A stretch of DNA of 64,000 nt, taken from assembly GCA_019720975.1 (NCBI GenBank), contig JAGVSJ010000002.1, forward strand, positions 1 through 64,000. Direction: 5' to 3'. Every line of letters starts with the position of its first letter. The stretch's first letter is position 1. Made by a program: the position numbers and the translations under genes. Below, piece after piece: positions 61,363 through 64,000 of this stretch. The notes below the pieces were generated by a model, which saw nothing but the letters and a program-made list of their open reading frames with translations, was not told where the DNA came from and did not search any database. Origin of the DNA: Candidatus Sysuiplasma superficiale (GTDB lineage: Archaea > Thermoplasmatota > Thermoplasmata > Sysuiplasmatales > Sysuiplasmataceae).

Positions 61363-61389
61363 AACCGATCAGAGGTAAATTGTGGCAAC

Positions 61390-61401
61390 GGTGATAGGCT
61401 G
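61390..61401 (+). promoter_or_regulatory. ribosome binding site and apparent CTG start of the dehydrogenase
   Basis: GGTGAT, AGG, CTG. No ATG, GTG or TTG lies in frame between the TATA box and the first beta strand; the CTG gives the family's normal N-terminus RAWRIEEFNRPDGLRY. Confidence 0.6.
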
Positions 61402-62457
61402 AGGGCATGGAGGATAGAGGAATTTAATCGCCCCGACGGTTTAAGATATGCTGAGGTGGACGATCTGCACCCGGGTGAGGGAATGGTCAGGGTGAGGGTC
61501 GGTGTGTCGTCAGTGAATCACATTGACAGGCTTGTCATCGGCGGCAGATTCAGCTGGGTACCGCTGCCCAGAACACCCGGTTCCGAATTTGTCGGGACGG
61601 TGGAGGAGATCGGTGAAGGCACACCGGCCGTATCGGTGGGGGACAGGGTTGCCGTCTTTCCCAAGATGTTCTGCGGCAAATGCCGCTACTGCCTCATGCA
61701 CCAGGAGGGAATTTGCCTGAGCGGCTGGAACCCCTCCAGGGCTCCCGTCGACCTCTCCACAAATATGCTTCCGCTCTCCATGGACGGCGGATGGGCTGAT
61801 CAGGCTGTGGTTCCCGCCAGGAATGCCGTCGTTCTGCCGGACGGCCTTTCCTTTGACAGGGCATTTGGAATACCGCTGAGCGCCACGACAGCGTGGCATG
61901 CCATAGAAAGATCAAGGGCTGCAGAAGGTGAGATCGCTGTCGTGATGGGCGCAACAGGCGGAGTTGGTCTGTTCGCTCTTCAGATCCTGAAGCTCAAGGG
62001 ATGCCGTGTAATAGCTGTTTCCGGCAACGAATCGCTCTCGGCGAAGCTGAGGGAAGCGGGAGCTGATGCCGTATGTGCGGGCGGCGCAGAACTGAATGAA
62101 TGTGTTACCGGCATCGGCGGGGAAAGGGGGGCAGACGTCATTGTCGATTTTCTGGGGCAGTCAACCTTCAGGCAGAGTGTTTCTCTGCTTGCGCCCGGCG
62201 GGAGATATGTCACCGGAGGAACACTCACGGGCAATTCTGGTGAAATAGACCTGCTACGCCTCTATTCAAGGCAGATTGAGATCATCGGTTCAACGACAGG
62301 TTCAATACGGGATCTTGCGGCAGCTGCCGCAGCCTGTGCGGCAGGGAAAATCAGAACATTTGTGGACAGCGAATTCGGGCTGGAGGAGATACCTGACGCG
62401 ATCAGAAGGCACTCTGAGCATGGGAGATTCGGCAAGGTGAAGATAAGGGTTGAATGA
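61399..62457 (+). CDS. zinc-type alcohol dehydrogenase / quinone oxidoreductase family protein
   Basis: 352 residues, medium-chain dehydrogenase. The catalytic domain has SSVNHIDRLVIGG (NHxD in place of the usual catalytic Cys), PRTPGSEFVGTVEEIG and a structural zinc lobe FCGKCRYCLMHQEGIC (four Cys). The cofactor fold is VVMGATGGVGLFALQILKLKGCRVIAV. It probably reduces or oxidises carbonyls with NAD(P)(H); absence of the catalytic zinc Cys suggests a quinone-oxidoreductase-like mechanism. The track start at 61087 is upstream of the promoter and antisense to another gene; CTG 61399 is proposed. Confidence 0.88.
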   Translation: MRAWRIEEFNRPDGLRYAEVDDLHPGEGMVRVRVGVSSVNHIDRLVIGGRFSWVPLPRTPGSEFVGTVEEIGEGTPAVSVGDRVAVFPKMFCGKCRYCLMHQEGICLSGWNPSRAPVDLSTNMLPLSMDGGWADQAVVPARNAVVLPDGLSFDRAFGIPLSATTAWHAIERSRAAEGEIAVVMGATGGVGLFALQILKLKGCRVIAVSGNESLSAKLREAGADAVCAGGAELNECVTGIGGERGADVIVDFLGQSTFRQSVSLLAPGGRYVTGGTLTGNSGEIDLLRLYSRQIEIIGSTTGSIRDLAAAAAACAAGKIRTFVDSEFGLEEIPDAIRRHSEHGRFGKVKIRVE

Positions 62458-62497
62458 GTTTCGGAGATGAGCGCCATTTTCACAATCGACCTGGCTA

Positions 62498-62510
62498 TAT
62501 AGTCACTATA
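62498..62510. promoter_or_regulatory. 13 nt inverted repeat upstream of the PHS-type transporter
   Basis: TATAGTCACTATA is a perfect 6-1-6 inverted repeat overlapping a TATA-like CTATATAG, about 70 nt before ATG 62578. It could be a promoter element plus an operator. Its 6 bp arms are short and AT-rich, so chance is possible. Confidence 0.35.
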
Positions 62511-62577
62511 GTGCTCAGTAGTCTACAACGCATTTGATTTTGTAAGGACTGGTTCCTAATTCCTCCCCGAGGTTAAA

Positions 62578-64000
62578 ATGAATAAGACTTCAAAAACTGG
62601 ATACGGAAGCCAGGACAGCGTGGGGGGTAATGGGACGGAGAGCCCCTTCGAACCTATGGACAGGACCGGCGTGAAGCGCTACCATCTGAAGACAATACTG
62701 ATTGCCGGAATGGGGTTCTTTACGGATGCCTATGACCTCTTTGTCATAGGCGTGATCGCAGCGATGTTCAGCTTCTTCCTGCCCTTTCCTGTGCCGAACA
62801 CCATCTTTACATTTCCGCTCGCCGGAAAGGTTGCAGCTGTCACAGGCATAGAACTGATAAGCTCGGCAGCAATATTCGGAGCCGCTATTGGACCTTTTAT
62901 ATTCGGGCGTCTGGGTGACCTTCTCGGCAGGAAGACAGTATACGGGCTTGAAATGCTGATACTTGTCTTCGGTGCCATAGCGTCAAGCCTTTCCTGGAGC
63001 TTTGCTTCACTTGTCATATTCAGATTCATTCTTGGTCTCGGAATAGGTGGCGACTACCCGATGTCAGCCACGATAATGAGTGAATATTCCAATGTCAGGA
63101 GCAGGGGAAAACTCATCGGTACAGTGTTCGCGATGCAGGGGTTCGGTCTGATTGCCGGCATAATCCTTGGAATAGGACTGCTCGCAGCCATTCCTACATC
63201 CCTTAATCTTGTCTGGAGACTGCTTCTGCTTGCGGGTGCAATACCGGCTATCTCTGTCTACTATTTCAGGAGAAGGATGCCGGAAACACCAAGATTCACC
63301 TATCTGGTGAAAAGGGACAGCGAGGCAGCGTCGAAGGTTATATCCGAGCTCACGGGAAAGCAGCCTGCGCGCGAAACCACAGGAGTGAGTCAGGCGAAGG
63401 GAAAGGAGGGCTCCTACTTCACTCTGCTTTCAGCATATCTTCCGCTTGTATTCGGAACAGCGCTTAGCTGGTTCCTCTTCGACATATCATTCTACGGAAC
63501 ATCTATATACACACCAACGCTGCTGAATTCTCTAAGCCTGATTTATTCGCCCGGTCTCAGCCATGTCCAGCATCTTCTGGTTGCGGAGGAGTACACAGCC
63601 GTTGTGGATATACTCTTCACCATCCCCGGTTACTGGATAGCAGTCGCAACCATAGACCGTGTGGGCCGCAAGACGCTGCAGACTGTGGGTTTCTCCGTGA
63701 TGGCAGTAGCATTTGCAGTCCTGGGATTCTACCCTTCTCTGATAGCCCTCGGAATACCTTTTGTCGGCATATACGGTCTGACATTCCTCTTCGGCAATAT
63801 CGGTCCAAACACAACGACATTTGTCATACCGTCCGAATGCTTCCCGACAAGATTCAGGGGAACGGGTCACGGTATAGCTGCCGGCTCAGGCAAACTTGGT
63901 GCGGCACTCAGCACACTCACATTCGGTACGCTGATACTCGTACTGCATGACTCCGGTATGATGCTGCTGCTCTCGTTCATAGCATTCATCGGCGTTCTTG
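62578..64000 (+). CDS. MFS transporter of the phosphate:H+ symporter (PHS) type, partial
   Basis: At least 474 codons, truncated by the window end and absent from the ORF track because it has no stop. A polar N-terminus of about 45 residues precedes AGMGFFTDAYDLFVIGVIAAMF, the PHS/sugar-porter helix 1 signature, then GPFIFGRLGDLLGRKTVYGLEM (A-motif), GLGIGGDYPMSATIMSEYSNVRSRGKLIG and RRRMPETPRF (loop 6-7 signature). Phosphate import is the family's best-known role; other anions or aromatic acids are possible. GAGGTT AAA ATG sets the start. Confidence 0.85.
   Translation, partial: MNKTSKTGYGSQDSVGGNGTESPFEPMDRTGVKRYHLKTILIAGMGFFTDAYDLFVIGVIAAMFSFFLPFPVPNTIFTFPLAGKVAAVTGIELISSAAIFGAAIGPFIFGRLGDLLGRKTVYGLEMLILVFGAIASSLSWSFASLVIFRFILGLGIGGDYPMSATIMSEYSNVRSRGKLIGTVFAMQGFGLIAGIILGIGLLAAIPTSLNLVWRLLLLAGAIPAISVYYFRRRMPETPRFTYLVKRDSEAASKVISELTGKQPARETTGVSQAKGKEGSYFTLLSAYLPLVFGTALSWFLFDISFYGTSIYTPTLLNSLSLIYSPGLSHVQHLLVAEEYTAVVDILFTIPGYWIAVATIDRVGRKTLQTVGFSVMAVAFAVLGFYPSLIALGIPFVGIYGLTFLFGNIGPNTTTFVIPSECFPTRFRGTGHGIAAGSGKLGAALSTLTFGTLILVLHDSGMMLLLSFIAFIGVL

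Noticed and set aside
1-64000. CRISPR arrays, intact insertion sequences, rRNA or tRNA genes
   Set aside because: No regularly spaced repeats, transposase with inverted termini, or RNA gene signatures were seen on reading the window.

Overview
The window is a chromosomal segment of an archaeon. It carries the large subunit of archaeal D-family DNA polymerase (DP2), an archaeal S13-S4-S11-Rpo3 cluster, Nog1, a PAC2 protein and non-phosphorylating GAPN. Many first genes of transcription units have a TATA box about 26 nt upstream of the start codon, which is the leaderless pattern, while downstream genes use GGTGAT/GGAGGT-type ribosome binding sites. This mixture, together with a complex I lacking NuoEFG, an SDH operon and the arginine genes, fits Thermoplasmata best; that affiliation is an inference. 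No tRNA, rRNA, CRISPR array or intact insertion sequence was seen.

Layout. 1-1357: decayed DNA without an intact gene. 1358-5560 (-): four-gene operon of secreted or membrane proteins rich in N-glycosylation sequons, ending in a zinc-ribbon membrane protein, with a two-HTH regulator upstream (5774-6832). 6968-12270: a VOC protein, a large secreted protein, a family 2 glycosyltransferase and two methyltransferases, one with an extra N-terminal domain. 12577-17327: an apparent 2-methylcitrate cycle cluster (PrpD-like, PrpB-like, citrate/2-methylcitrate synthase) followed by a second citrate synthase. 17328-23569: small and housekeeping genes including a histidine phosphatase, a GDPD, and GAPN convergent with triosephosphate isomerase. 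23721-31619 (+): arginine cluster argC-J-B-D, an ACT-domain protein, argG-H and a small C2H2 protein. 31636-36386 (-): cobyric acid synthase, then an SDH operon (sdhA, membrane anchor, sdhB with its own N-terminal membrane helices). 36634-39165: small zinc protein, PAC2 protein, MFS transporter.

39238-49539 (+) is a complete 12-gene complex I operon, nuoABCDHIJJKLMN, with split nuoJ, no NuoEFG, and a NuoI that carries four rather than two [4Fe-4S] motifs. 49702-52300 encodes S13, S4, S11 and Rpo3. 52265-58159 (-) holds a HAD phosphatase, DP2, a zinc-ribbon protein and Nog1. 58238-64000 holds a Nudix protein, a tightly coupled operon of three related zinc-ribbon proteins of unknown function (58926-61172, -), a zinc-type dehydrogenase and a partial PHS-type MFS transporter that runs off the window.

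The most notable observations are: (1) repeated use of CTG as the apparent start codon, with a GGTGRT box exactly three bases upstream (nuoL and the dehydrogenase strongest, nuoH likely); (2) the tetra-ferredoxin NuoI in a complex I without an NADH module; (3) the three-gene zinc-ribbon operon at 58926-61172; (4) the secreted/zinc-ribbon operon at 1358-5560; (5) the SdhB membrane fusion.
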